Shown here piece after piece: positions 27,285-34,860 of a stretch of 64,000 nt of DNA. Each line of letters begins with the position of its first letter. Within the stretch, counting starts at the first letter, position 1. Source of the DNA: Shewanella woodyi ATCC 51908 (GTDB lineage Bacteria > Pseudomonadota > Gammaproteobacteria > Enterobacterales > Shewanellaceae); assembly GCF_000019525.1 (NCBI RefSeq), contig NC_010506.1, positions 1,116,001-1,180,000 of the forward strand, read 5' to 3'. The notes beneath the pieces are model-generated. The model had not been told where the DNA came from and did no database searches. It saw nothing but the letters and a program-made list of their open reading frames with translations. A program made the position numbers and the translations under genes.

Positions 27285-28481
27285 CTAGAGAGTTGTTAAC
27301 ATCTGGGCTGCTTGTAGCAAGGTATCATCCTCTTTGGCGAAGCATAAGCGGATGACTTTATCATTGGGAGCGCTTTGGTAAAACACGCTCAAAGGAATGG
27401 CGGCTACGCCCACCTCTTTAATCAGATACTCACAAAATGCCATGTCATCTAGCGGCGAGATCTCTGAATAATCGAGTAGTAAAAAGTAGGTGCCTTCGCT
27501 GGGGAGAATAGTAAAGCGGCTTTCTTGTAGGGCACTCACTAGCAGATCTCGCTTGTGCTGATAAAAGGGGGCGAGTGCGGTGATATGTTCACTCTCTTCG
27601 GCCAGCATATCGGTTAATGCCAGTTGCGCAGGAGTGAAGCTTGAAAAGGTGACATATTGGTGAATTTTTCTAAACTCTTGCGTCAGTGCCTCGGGCGCGA
27701 TGCAGTAACCCATCTTCCAACCTGTACAGTGGAAGGTTTTACCAAAGCTGGCGATAACAAAAGCGCGGGAGAAAAGCTCAGGATCGCTTAATACGCTGAT
27801 ATGTGGTGTGCCTTCAAAGGCGATATGCTCGTAGACTTCATCACTTATCAGCAATAATTGGTGTTTGCTCACCAGCTTTTTTAATTCATCAAACTCAGCC
27901 TGTTTTAAGGTTTTTGCGCTGGGGTTATGGGGCGTATTAATAATGATCCCGCGGGTTCTATCTGTTATCGCTGCTGCGACGTGCTGCCAGTCGATGGCAT
28001 AATCAGGAGCCTGCATGGCGATATGTACCGCATGGCCTCCAGCCAATTCAATCGCTGGTTTATAGGAGTCATAAGCTGGGTCGAAGATGATAATCTCATC
28101 GCCAGGATGGGTAATGGTTTGTATGGCGACAAACAGTGCTTCAGTCGCACCAGATGTTACTGTAACTGTGTCGAGTGGATTGATATTCGTGCCATATGTT
28201 CGCTCTGTGAGAGCGGCTATTTGAGCTTGAAGAGGCGCGATCCCACTTGAGGGCGCATACTGATTAAAGCCTTGATTGCAGTATTTGGCTAAGCCTTGTT
28301 TTAACCGTTCTGGAGCGTCAAATTCAGGGAAGCCTTGAGAGAGGTTAATGGCATTGTACTCATTGGCTAGCCCAGTCATAGTGGTAAAAATACTAGTGCC
28401 AAGGTGCGGTAATTTACTGCTATGAGTTAAGGTTTTCAATGGACTCTCTCTTGGTAAGTTTTCTCTATGGTAAATGCTCAC
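27285..28481 (-). CDS. PLP-dependent aminotransferase, methionine aminotransferase (YbdL)-like
   Basis: This 398-residue class I/II aminotransferase carries the PLP-binding Lys in SFGKTFHCTGWKMGY, the PLP-contacting NTPHNPSAKT and DEVYEHI motifs, and the N-terminal INLSQGFPEFDAPE segment. It is closest in style to YbdL/kynurenine-aminotransferase III-like enzymes, which transaminate methionine and aromatic or branched oxo acids with PLP. The frame opens at a GTG at 28481. A TTG at 28436 preceded by GAGAGAG would remove 15 residues and is a credible alternative. It is a core-type gene lying between two repeat-rich stretches. Confidence 0.92.
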   Translation of the reverse strand: MSIYHRENLPRESPLKTLTHSSKLPHLGTSIFTTMTGLANEYNAINLSQGFPEFDAPERLKQGLAKYCNQGFNQYAPSSGIAPLQAQIAALTERTYGTNINPLDTVTVTSGATEALFVAIQTITHPGDEIIIFDPAYDSYKPAIELAGGHAVHIAMQAPDYAIDWQHVAAAITDRTRGIIINTPHNPSAKTLKQAEFDELKKLVSKHQLLLISDEVYEHIAFEGTPHISVLSDPELFSRAFVIASFGKTFHCTGWKMGYCIAPEALTQEFRKIHQYVTFSSFTPAQLALTDMLAEESEHITALAPFYQHKRDLLVSALQESRFTILPSEGTYFLLLDYSEISPLDDMAFCEYLIKEVGVAAIPLSVFYQSAPNDKVIRLCFAKEDDTLLQAAQMLTTL

Positions 28482-28552
28482 TATTTAGTGAACTTTTTCA
28501 TTTTTTCATGGCCTCATCATATTCTAAATTAACATGATTTCATATTAGGTGA

Positions 28553-29040
28553 AGCTGAGAAGGGCGGTGAAGCTAAGAAGGGCGGGCTTCGCCCTGCTAG
28601 GGCGGCACTGCGTGCCTGCTAGAGCGTTCGCAAGCTCACTGCGAGATCGCTTCGCTGCTAGAAAAAGCTGAGATGAATGTCGCTTGCGACTCATTTGAGT
28701 ACAGAACGCGCTGCTCACGGAATAGCCTGCGGCTACAGGAACGCTTCGCTGACAGTAAAAGCAAACTGAGAGTTTGGCATTGCCGTCATCCCGGGCTTGT
28801 TCCGGGATCCATTGTTTGAAGCTGAGAAGGGCTTTGCCCTGCTAGGACGTTTGCAAGCTCACTGCGAGGGCGCTGCGAGTCAAAAACAAAGACTTAAGAC
28901 AAAAACAAAAGATGTTCTCACCACGGAGCGCTGCGCTACACGGAGGTAAAGCTGGAGGAAGAGATTATGGCTTTTGATTTTCTCCGTGGCCCTCTGTGTC
29001 CTCCGTGGTGAATCGCTTTTATTTTGTGGATTTAAAGAAG
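28553..29040. repeat. Mosaic of dispersed palindromic repeat modules, copy 2
   Basis: This block holds another copy of the 282-bp unit type (28582-28810), including the GGGCTTCGCCC, AGCCTGCGGCT and CATCCCGG...CCGGGATCC elements. It then carries the CCACGGAG...GATTATGG module (28921-28975) and the CTCCGTGG...GTGGTGAATCG module (28979-29025). The order matches the start of the 22.8-kb block. It lies just upstream of the aminotransferase gene and before the ATPase-DUF4435 pair, so repeats bracket the accessory genes. Confidence 0.88.
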
Positions 29041-29712
29041 CGAGAAAATGAGGAGGTAGTAATCTCTACTTTTTGATGGGAAATCGCTGTTAATGACTCT
29101 GCTTAGCTCTATTTAAAAGCTCCTAACACCACAAACCCTACCTAAATTGAAACTGATAGCTAGTTTAGGGTTCTCTTAACCTTATGATAATTAAGCTTAA
29201 TCAGTGAAATTGCTGATAGACATATTGTATACGGAACGATATATTGCCTCACAAATAACAAGGATGAAGCCTAATGCAGGCAGTGCCGATATCGCACCAT
29301 TAGCAACAGAGCATTAGCAGACACCTACATCAGGGACGATGTATCAATATTATGTGTTAACACCACAGCACCTTGATACCAATCACTACTACCTCCCTTA
29401 TCAGCTGTACCTTCCTTGTTGTTAGTTTTAAAGCAATAGAGCTAGGTGAACGCTGCGCTCACGGTTAACGGAACGCTTCACTCACAGAATGCTGCGCTTA
29501 CGGAGCACTGCACTCATGACAAAGCTTCTAGCTCTGGCTGGAATGACTAAAAACTCAGTATTTTAGTCGGTTATATGAAGTCCTAATCTTACGTTGTGGA
29601 GATAAAGCGACGAAGTGAGGGGGCATTATCCCATTTGGGATGGTTTTTAAGCTGTTAGGTTTCATTCTGTGTAGTGATACCTGAACCTGAAAATAAATAA
29701 GGAGATTGAACT
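29041..29712. other. Non-coding region upstream of the ATPase-DUF4435 pair
   Basis: This 672-bp stretch has no supported gene. At about 29444-29515 it holds a chain of degenerate GTGAACGCTGCGCTCAC-like micro-palindromes, which resemble those of the repeat blocks. The last 100 bp are AT-rich and should contain the promoter of the defence-like operon. An AAGGAG ribosome-binding site lies at its end. Confidence 0.5.
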
Positions 29713-31050
29713 TTGGAAAATAGAATAAGTGTTATCTCAGTTGATAAACTTTTTGGCTTTTTAAACCATAAAGTAGAAATAAAAGAAGAAGGCGTCACAT
29801 TCATTCATGGACCTAATGGTTGTGGTAAAACAACTTTTCTGAAATTAATAGCAAGTTTTTTTGAGTGGGATATAGCTAATCTAAATGATACTAATTTTGA
29901 ACAGATGTGTATTGAATTTCAAGATGAAAAGAAAATCACAATAGAGAAAACTATAAAAGTAAAGAAGTTTGAAAATGAAGAAGTAAAAACTCCTAACTTT
30001 ATTTTTAGACTATTTAAGAATAATGAAAATATTGAACTATACGAGTTTCACCGAAATCCTAAAGAAATTAGAATACCTCCATCACAATTAGATGAATACT
30101 TACCATTTCTACATCAGATAGGACCTAGACGGTGGGTCGATGGAAGAACGGATGAGGTTCTTTCATACCATGAGGTAATCGAAAGGTTTTCACATAGACT
30201 TCCATTCACTGGCAGAAAGAAGAGGCCAGAATGGCTGCAATCCCTTCAAGAAAATGCCAAGTTACACTTTGTACAAACTCAAAGGTTATTGAAGGTCAAT
30301 ATTGAGAATAGAGCTCACAGAACAGAGAAAAATGTTACCAATGTAATTGAAATTTATTCAGATGAAATAAAAAACAAGATCTCAAGATTATTGGCTGAGT
30401 CATCTGCAGTCTCTCAATCAAAAGACAGGTCATTTCCACAAAGGTTGCTCTCTATGTATTCAATAGAAGCGCTCTCAGAAGACAAAATAAGGAAAGATTA
30501 CGACGAAACTGAAGTCAAAATTGAGAAGTTGATGGAGGCTGGGTTGATTCAACAAGAGAAAAATCTTGCTTTACCTAGCAAGGCTTTTGAAGCAACAGAG
30601 AAGAAAGTATTAACACTCTACTTGCAAGATATAAATGAAAAACTAGCTGTTTTTGATGATTTGTTACTGAGGATAGAAACCTTTTTAAGCATAATAACTA
30701 AAAAGCTTAGAAATAAGAGTTTCAAAGTGAGTCAGCAGGATGGCTTTTTTATTGAAACAATTCAAGGTGAAAAACAAGTATTGAAACCAACTCAGCTATC
30801 TTCAGGCGAGCAACACGAGATTGTTCTGTTTTATGAGTTGATATTTAAAACAAGTGATAACTCTTTTTTCTTAATTGATGAACCTGAAATATCGTTACAC
30901 ATAGATTGGCAAAGACAATTCTTATCTGATATTTCAAAAATAGCTAGCTTAGGGCAGCACTCTTTTTTAGTAGCAACGCACTCACCACAAATTATTGGGA
31001 CTAGAAGAGATCTTGCTGTTTCACTTGATGGAGGCATTTTGAATGACTAG
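29713..31050 (+). CDS. AAA/ABC-type ATPase of a PARIS-like (AriA-like) defence pair
   Basis: This 445-residue ATPase has Walker A GPNGCGKTT (near residues 33-41), an ABC-type signature LSSGEQHEIVLF near 361, Walker B SFFLIDEPEISLH and the H-loop ATHSPQII. A helical insertion of about 200 residues separates the two halves. The start is a TTG with a strong AAGGAG site 8 nt upstream. It overlaps by 8 bp the following gene, which encodes a DUF4435 protein. An AAA ATPase plus a DUF4435/TOPRIM-like effector is the known composition of PARIS, in which AriA holds AriB inactive until a phage anti-restriction protein appears. Related OLD-like pairs share this layout, so PARIS is likely but not proven. 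Base composition is markedly AT-rich compared with core genes. Confidence 0.85.
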   Translation: MENRISVISVDKLFGFLNHKVEIKEEGVTFIHGPNGCGKTTFLKLIASFFEWDIANLNDTNFEQMCIEFQDEKKITIEKTIKVKKFENEEVKTPNFIFRLFKNNENIELYEFHRNPKEIRIPPSQLDEYLPFLHQIGPRRWVDGRTDEVLSYHEVIERFSHRLPFTGRKKRPEWLQSLQENAKLHFVQTQRLLKVNIENRAHRTEKNVTNVIEIYSDEIKNKISRLLAESSAVSQSKDRSFPQRLLSMYSIEALSEDKIRKDYDETEVKIEKLMEAGLIQQEKNLALPSKAFEATEKKVLTLYLQDINEKLAVFDDLLLRIETFLSIITKKLRNKSFKVSQQDGFFIETIQGEKQVLKPTQLSSGEQHEIVLFYELIFKTSDNSFFLIDEPEISLHIDWQRQFLSDISKIASLGQHSFLVATHSPQIIGTRRDLAVSLDGGILND

Positions 31051-31882
31051 TTGTTTAAGTCAAAGTGCTGAAGAGATTGTTACAGAAATTTCAATGTCAG
31101 AGTCAAAAAATCCTTGGCTAGTTGTTGAGGGAGATTCTGATGGAGTGTTCTTTTCAACTAAAAGACTTCATAAATCACCAAATACAATTGTCGCGCTAGG
31201 TTGGGAAAATGTCGTTGGTGTTATATCTCAAGTTATCGAGGAATCAATAACTAAGGCCGTTTTTGGGTTCATTGACCGTGACTATAGAGAGGAGTTAGGT
31301 GTTGTTGTTGATGAAAGCTATATTGTTACGACCGATTTTCGTGACTTAGAAATATCTCTTTTTGAATCATCATCTTTACATCGGTTAATTGTTGAATATG
31401 GCTCAAAATTCAAGCTTCCTTTAGATTCAAATGAAGAGGTAGATTTAGATGAAATTAAAGTAAAAATTTATTCTATAGCATCTAAAATGGGAAGGTTGAG
31501 GTATTTTAGTCTAAAGGAGGGGTATAACTATCCAATAAAAAAATTAGATTTTTCGAAGTTTATTGACCAAAAAACATTAGAGTTAGATGAGAGTAAATTA
31601 ATAAACCAAATTAATGCTAAAAGTGAAAATAAAATCAACTCTGATTTATTAAATACAATTCTTTCAGCCAAGCTGCCCACGACACTTTGTGATGCTAAAA
31701 ATATATGCAGTGGGCATGATGTAGTTGAGCTTCTAGGTTTAGCTCTAAAAAAAGTTTGGGGAACGAATAATTCAGGAGAAGTTGCTCGTGAAAAACTTGA
31801 ATCTTCTTTCAGAATTGGCTATTCAAATGAAGAGTTCTCTCAAACTACTATGTATAAAAAATTAAATGCTTTGTTGAGTTAA
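31043..31882 (+). CDS. DUF4435 (TOPRIM-like) effector of a PARIS-like pair (AriB-like)
   Basis: This 279-residue protein shows the DUF4435 pattern: an N-terminal WLVVEGDSDGVFF with the TOPRIM Glu, then AVFGFIDRDYREE with the acidic DxD, then YIVTTDFRDLEISLFES. These positions form the metal-binding nuclease centre in TOPRIM proteins. Its length fits AriB, the toxin of PARIS, which is reported to act on host tRNA when released. The ATG overlaps the ATPase gene by 8 bp, so the two are made from one message and probably in fixed ratio. A large hairpin with a T-rich tail lies about 130 bp downstream. Confidence 0.85.
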   Translation: MTSCLSQSAEEIVTEISMSESKNPWLVVEGDSDGVFFSTKRLHKSPNTIVALGWENVVGVISQVIEESITKAVFGFIDRDYREELGVVVDESYIVTTDFRDLEISLFESSSLHRLIVEYGSKFKLPLDSNEEVDLDEIKVKIYSIASKMGRLRYFSLKEGYNYPIKKLDFSKFIDQKTLELDESKLINQINAKSENKINSDLLNTILSAKLPTTLCDAKNICSGHDVVELLGLALKKVWGTNNSGEVAREKLESSFRIGYSNEEFSQTTMYKKLNALLS

Positions 31883-32014
31883 GAGAAAGGAATAATATTT
31901 AGGTCAGAGTAAATATAACCTCAACAACTTAAAACTTAGCCTAAAGCTACAATAACTCCCCGTTGGAAGTTGCCGAAATACGTGACAAAAATGCCGTATA
32001 GCCATAATGGATGA

Positions 32015-32068
32015 TGGCTAAGGCTCGGTGGGACATGGATGTCCCATCTGAGCTGTTAGGCTATTTTT
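32015..32068 (+). terminator. Large hairpin with T-rich tail after the ATPase-DUF4435 operon
   Basis: An 8-bp core stem (TGGGACAT/ATGTCCCA, 32029-32046) is extended by an outer imperfect stem that pairs GCTC with GAGC and CTAA with TTAG. It is followed by CTATTTTTGTTT. It is suitable as a terminator for the operon ending at 31882. The core palindrome also resembles the micro-hairpins seen further on. Confidence 0.65.
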
Positions 32069-32154
32069 GTTTAAGTATGAGGAATACAACTTCGTCGGGG
32101 CGGCAAGGGGAGATGCAAGAGGGGAATTGCTGTTGATCCCCTTATTGCCCTGGT

Positions 32155-32222
32155 GTGGAATGGAATTCCACGACGTTAGTTGTTAGACGTAGTCTAACAA
32201 TGAAGATTCAAGCGAAGCTTGA
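32155..32222. repeat. Micro-hairpin array A (three modules)
   Basis: Three short hairpins follow each other: GTGGAAT-GGA-ATTCCAC (32155-32171), GTTAGAC-GTA-GTCTAAC (32182-32198) and TCAAGC-GAA-GCTTGA (32208-32222). Stems are 6-7 bp and loops 3 nt. The first two are the reverse complements, with small changes, of two modules at 48274-48290 and 48247-48263. The array ends 10 bp before the duplicated csdE fragment. Confidence 0.9.
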
Positions 32223-32232
32223 TGAATTAAAG

Positions 32233-32397
32233 AATATTTGAAACTTGTTATTCAACAAGTCAGCGTAAACTAAACAGCAAAAGCCTTTATAGCCTTAGCC
32301 AAGGCAAACAACCCATTAGTCCGTGAGGGACTCAGTTGCCCTGTTAGCCCTAACATATCGAAATAACCCTCTATATCAAACCTTGCTATCTCAGCTG
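32233..32397 (-). pseudogene. Duplicated 3' end of csdE (gene fragment)
   Basis: This 165-bp segment matches 34140-34304 base for base without gaps, with about seven substitutions. The match covers the last 128 bp of the csdE reading frame and 37 bp beyond its stop codon. The fragment lacks the rest of the gene and cannot make a functional SufE-fold protein. Together with the intact copy it forms direct repeats that bracket the RAYT cassette (32398-34139). That suggests insertion at, or recombination through, the csdE 3' end. Confidence 0.92.
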
Positions 32398-32401
32398 TGA
32401 T

Positions 32402-32507
32402 AAAGACAGGACAGCCATATCTTTTTTTTGGTTTTTTTATTACGGAGCTTTAATAAGTTATTTTAAAAGGAGATTTATATAGAAAGACAGGACAGCCATA
32501 TCTTTTT
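32402..32507. repeat. Direct repeats upstream of the RAYT gene
   Basis: An identical 25-bp sequence starting AAAGACAGGACAGCCATATC occurs at 32402-32426 and 32483-32507. Related but diverged copies start at 33653 and 33982, on the other side of the transposase gene. They are likely REP-like sequences that belong to this transposase. Confidence 0.85.
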
Positions 32508-32573
32508 GTCTTCTCGGTGATCCCTTACTAAGCTTTTAGTTATCTTGACTTAGTTTTTTATGGGGGAGTATTT

Positions 32574-33617
32574 ATGACTTTAGCTCGCCGGACATTGATT
32601 GATGCAGAAACAACGCCTTTCTACCACGTAATTAATCGTTGTGTGAGAAGGGCTTACCTCTGCGGTAGTGATGAGCTGACAGGTAAGAGTTTTGAACATC
32701 GACGTGGCTGGATTGTCGATAAAATCAAGGTTCTTTCTTCCATATTTTGTATTGATGTTTGTGCTTATGCGGTGATGAGTAACCACTATCATCTAGTGTT
32801 AAAAATTGACTTGAATGAAGTTAATGCATTAAGTCATCGAGATGTAATTAGTCGCTGGCAGCAGTTGTTTCATGGTCATGAGGTTGCCACTAAATACATG
32901 AAAGGTGAGGAACTCATTGAGGGAGAGCAGATACTACTTGATGGACTGATTGCTGAGTGGCAGGAACGTTTAGCTAGTATTAGTTGGTTTATGCGTTGCC
33001 TTAATGAGGAGGTTGCACGAAAGGCCAATCGCGAAGATGAGTGTAAAGGTGCTTTCTGGGAGGGACGTTTTAAGTCACAAGCATTACTTGATGAGCAAGC
33101 ACTTCTTGCATGTATGATGTATGTGGACTTAAACCCCATTAGAGCAGGGATTGCAGACTCGCTACAATCTTCCGATTTCACCTCAATTCAAGAGCGCATT
33201 TCTGAGCTAAATACAGCTGAGAATACTCAAGAAAAAGTACTAAAAATAGTAGATAAGAAAACAGTGTTCAAGACTGTTACGCCGTTAAAGCCCCTTGCTG
33301 AATTTGATGGAGCTACTCACCAGGTAACTCAACTAGGCATCCCATTTCACTTCTCTGATTACCTACAACTCATTGATTGGACTGGCAGAGCGATTAGGTA
33401 TGATAAGAAAGGTTCTATTGATTCAAGCCGCCCTAAGTTACTTAGTGAATTAGGCATTTCATCAGCTGCCTGGTTAACCTCAACACGAGAGTTTCGTCGT
33501 CAATACAGCGGAGTTAGTGGCCGTTGGGATGCAATGTGTAAATTTAAAAAGAAACATCAGAGTGGGAAATGGTGCAAAGGCAAAGCTTCTAGCCAAGCAC
33601 TTCATCCATCACCATAA
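32574..33617 (+). CDS. REP-associated tyrosine transposase (RAYT, Y1/IS200-like)
   Basis: This 347-residue protein has the RAYT layout: an N-terminal FYHVINRCVRRAYLCG segment, the HUH motif in MSNHYHLVLKI near residue 72, and FWEGRFKSQALLDEQALLACMMYVDLNPIRAGI near residues 160-190. The catalytic Tyr is probably the one in CMMYVDLNP or a nearby helix. RAYTs nick single-stranded DNA at palindromic REP elements and are thought to spread them. The ATG follows a GGGGGAG site. The gene is flanked by AAAGACAGGACA-type repeats and by the csdE duplication. Confidence 0.92.
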   Translation: MTLARRTLIDAETTPFYHVINRCVRRAYLCGSDELTGKSFEHRRGWIVDKIKVLSSIFCIDVCAYAVMSNHYHLVLKIDLNEVNALSHRDVISRWQQLFHGHEVATKYMKGEELIEGEQILLDGLIAEWQERLASISWFMRCLNEEVARKANREDECKGAFWEGRFKSQALLDEQALLACMMYVDLNPIRAGIADSLQSSDFTSIQERISELNTAENTQEKVLKIVDKKTVFKTVTPLKPLAEFDGATHQVTQLGIPFHFSDYLQLIDWTGRAIRYDKKGSIDSSRPKLLSELGISSAAWLTSTREFRRQYSGVSGRWDAMCKFKKKHQSGKWCKGKASSQALHPSP

Positions 33618-34139
33618 AATGAGGAGAAGCCGAAAAAAGCAAAAGACAGACAAAAGACAGGACAATCACACCTTCTGCCTTTTGAGCTCCTCTCTTTTTC
33701 AAAGCAAAAGATGGTTTGCAGAGATAATCACAATACTTTGAGTTCAATGAAGCTTGGTAAATTCCGAGCACTGTTGCAACAGTATGCGTTGATGGCACGG
33801 ATGCCATCGTCGAGCCCTCAGGGATGAGTTGATGGCGTCCTACTGAGGTAACAGTGCATAAGCCTGCGGCAAGCAATAGATACAAAAACACCTGCTGCCA
33901 ATAAAGAATCAAAACAGGTATCTCATCTGCCTGCCGACGTAGCTTACCTAAATGGGAAGGGTCAGGTTATTCAGGGTTGAAAAAGACAGAAGAGCCATGC
34001 CTTCATTGCTACTTCAAATACCGACTAAGGCTATAAAAAACCACGACCTTAATCCAAACGAAGTTTGGAAAGCACTACCCAAGCCCCAAATCACATTGGG
34101 CATAATTGCCCATTTAACCTTCCCAATGACCCAATCAAA
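33618..34139. repeat. Right flank of the RAYT cassette, REP-like palindromes
   Basis: This non-coding stretch contains diverged AAAGACAGGACA-type repeats at 33653 and 33982. It also has two clean palindromes: ACTGTT-GC-AACAGT at 33770-33783 and GATGGCA-CGGA-TGCCATC at 33791-33808. The latter is followed by a partly complementary stretch up to about 33840. No gene is supported. It ends where the 165-bp csdE duplication begins. Confidence 0.7.
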
Positions 34140-34176
34140 AATATTTGAAACTTGTTATTCAACAAGTCAGCGCAAA

Positions 34177-34617
34177 CTAAACAGAAAAAGCCTTTATAGC
34201 CTTAGCCAAGGCAAACAAACCATTAGTGCGTGAGGGACTCAGCTGCCCCGTTAGCCCTAACATATCGAAATAACCCTCTATATCAAACCTTGCAATCTCA
34301 GCTGAGGTTTTACCCTGACAGGCGGTCAATAACAGGCCAATCAGTCCCTTCACAATGCGTGCATCGCTATCGGCGACAAAGTAGTGTTTATCCTCGATTA
34401 CACTGTGATAGAGCCAAGCACTGCTCTCGCAGCCTCTGACCTGCGCTGATTCGACCCGAAAGGCCTCATCAAGCTTTGGTAGCGCTTTGCCGAGCAACAT
34501 GATTTGACGATAGCGCTCCTGCCAGTTACTGGCTTGCTCAAACAACGGCAATATCTCACTGCTGTCGAGCTTAAGGGCTAAAAATGTTTCCTGTGAGGGT
34601 TGTGATACTTGACTCAT
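34177..34617 (-). CDS. csdE: SufE/CsdE-family sulfur acceptor
   Basis: This 146-residue protein is a complete SufE-fold protein with the acceptor Cys in QVRGCESSAWL near residue 62. The FDIEGYFDMLGLTGQLSPSRTNGL segment is also typical. It accepts persulfide sulfur from the cysteine desulfurase CsdA, encoded just upstream in the same orientation after a 243-bp gap. It then passes the sulfur to TcdA or other acceptors. Its 3' end is duplicated at 32233-32397. The CsdE rather than SufE assignment rests on the neighbouring CsdA-type enzyme and the absence of sufBCD here. Confidence 0.9.
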   Translation of the reverse strand: MSQVSQPSQETFLALKLDSSEILPLFEQASNWQERYRQIMLLGKALPKLDEAFRVESAQVRGCESSAWLYHSVIEDKHYFVADSDARIVKGLIGLLLTACQGKTSAEIARFDIEGYFDMLGLTGQLSPSRTNGLFALAKAIKAFSV

Positions 34618-34690
34618 ACTCGACCTAATTTGAATGCTTACTCTATTAAAAATAAAACCGCGCTTTTTAGCTTTGTTGTCTTAGCCTTTT

Positions 34691-34854
34691 CTAGCACCTA
34701 GCACCTAGCACCTGCTTTCCCTAGGATCTTCTTTCAAACCTGTGACGGCATAAATGCCGACCTACAAAATCTATTTTTTTCGGCTTAGCCCTTCCTAGTA
34801 CCTTCTTTTCCTAGGACCTTCTTTACCTAGAACCTAGAACCTAGAACCTAGAAC
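34691..34854. repeat. CTAG-containing heptad repeats between csdA and csdE
   Basis: Three CTAGCAC heptads occur at 34691-34711 and four CTAGAAC heptads at 34827-34854. Several CCTAGGACCTTCTTT-like units lie between them. The last unit runs up to the csdA stop codon. CTAG is normally rare in enteric-type genomes, so this density is unusual. Confidence 0.9.
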
Positions 34855-34860
34855 CTTCTT

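Noticed and set aside
31883..34176. Integrative element with an attachment site in csdE
   Set aside because: The direct repeats fit such an element, but no tyrosine or serine integrase gene is present, so I report only the duplication and the RAYT.
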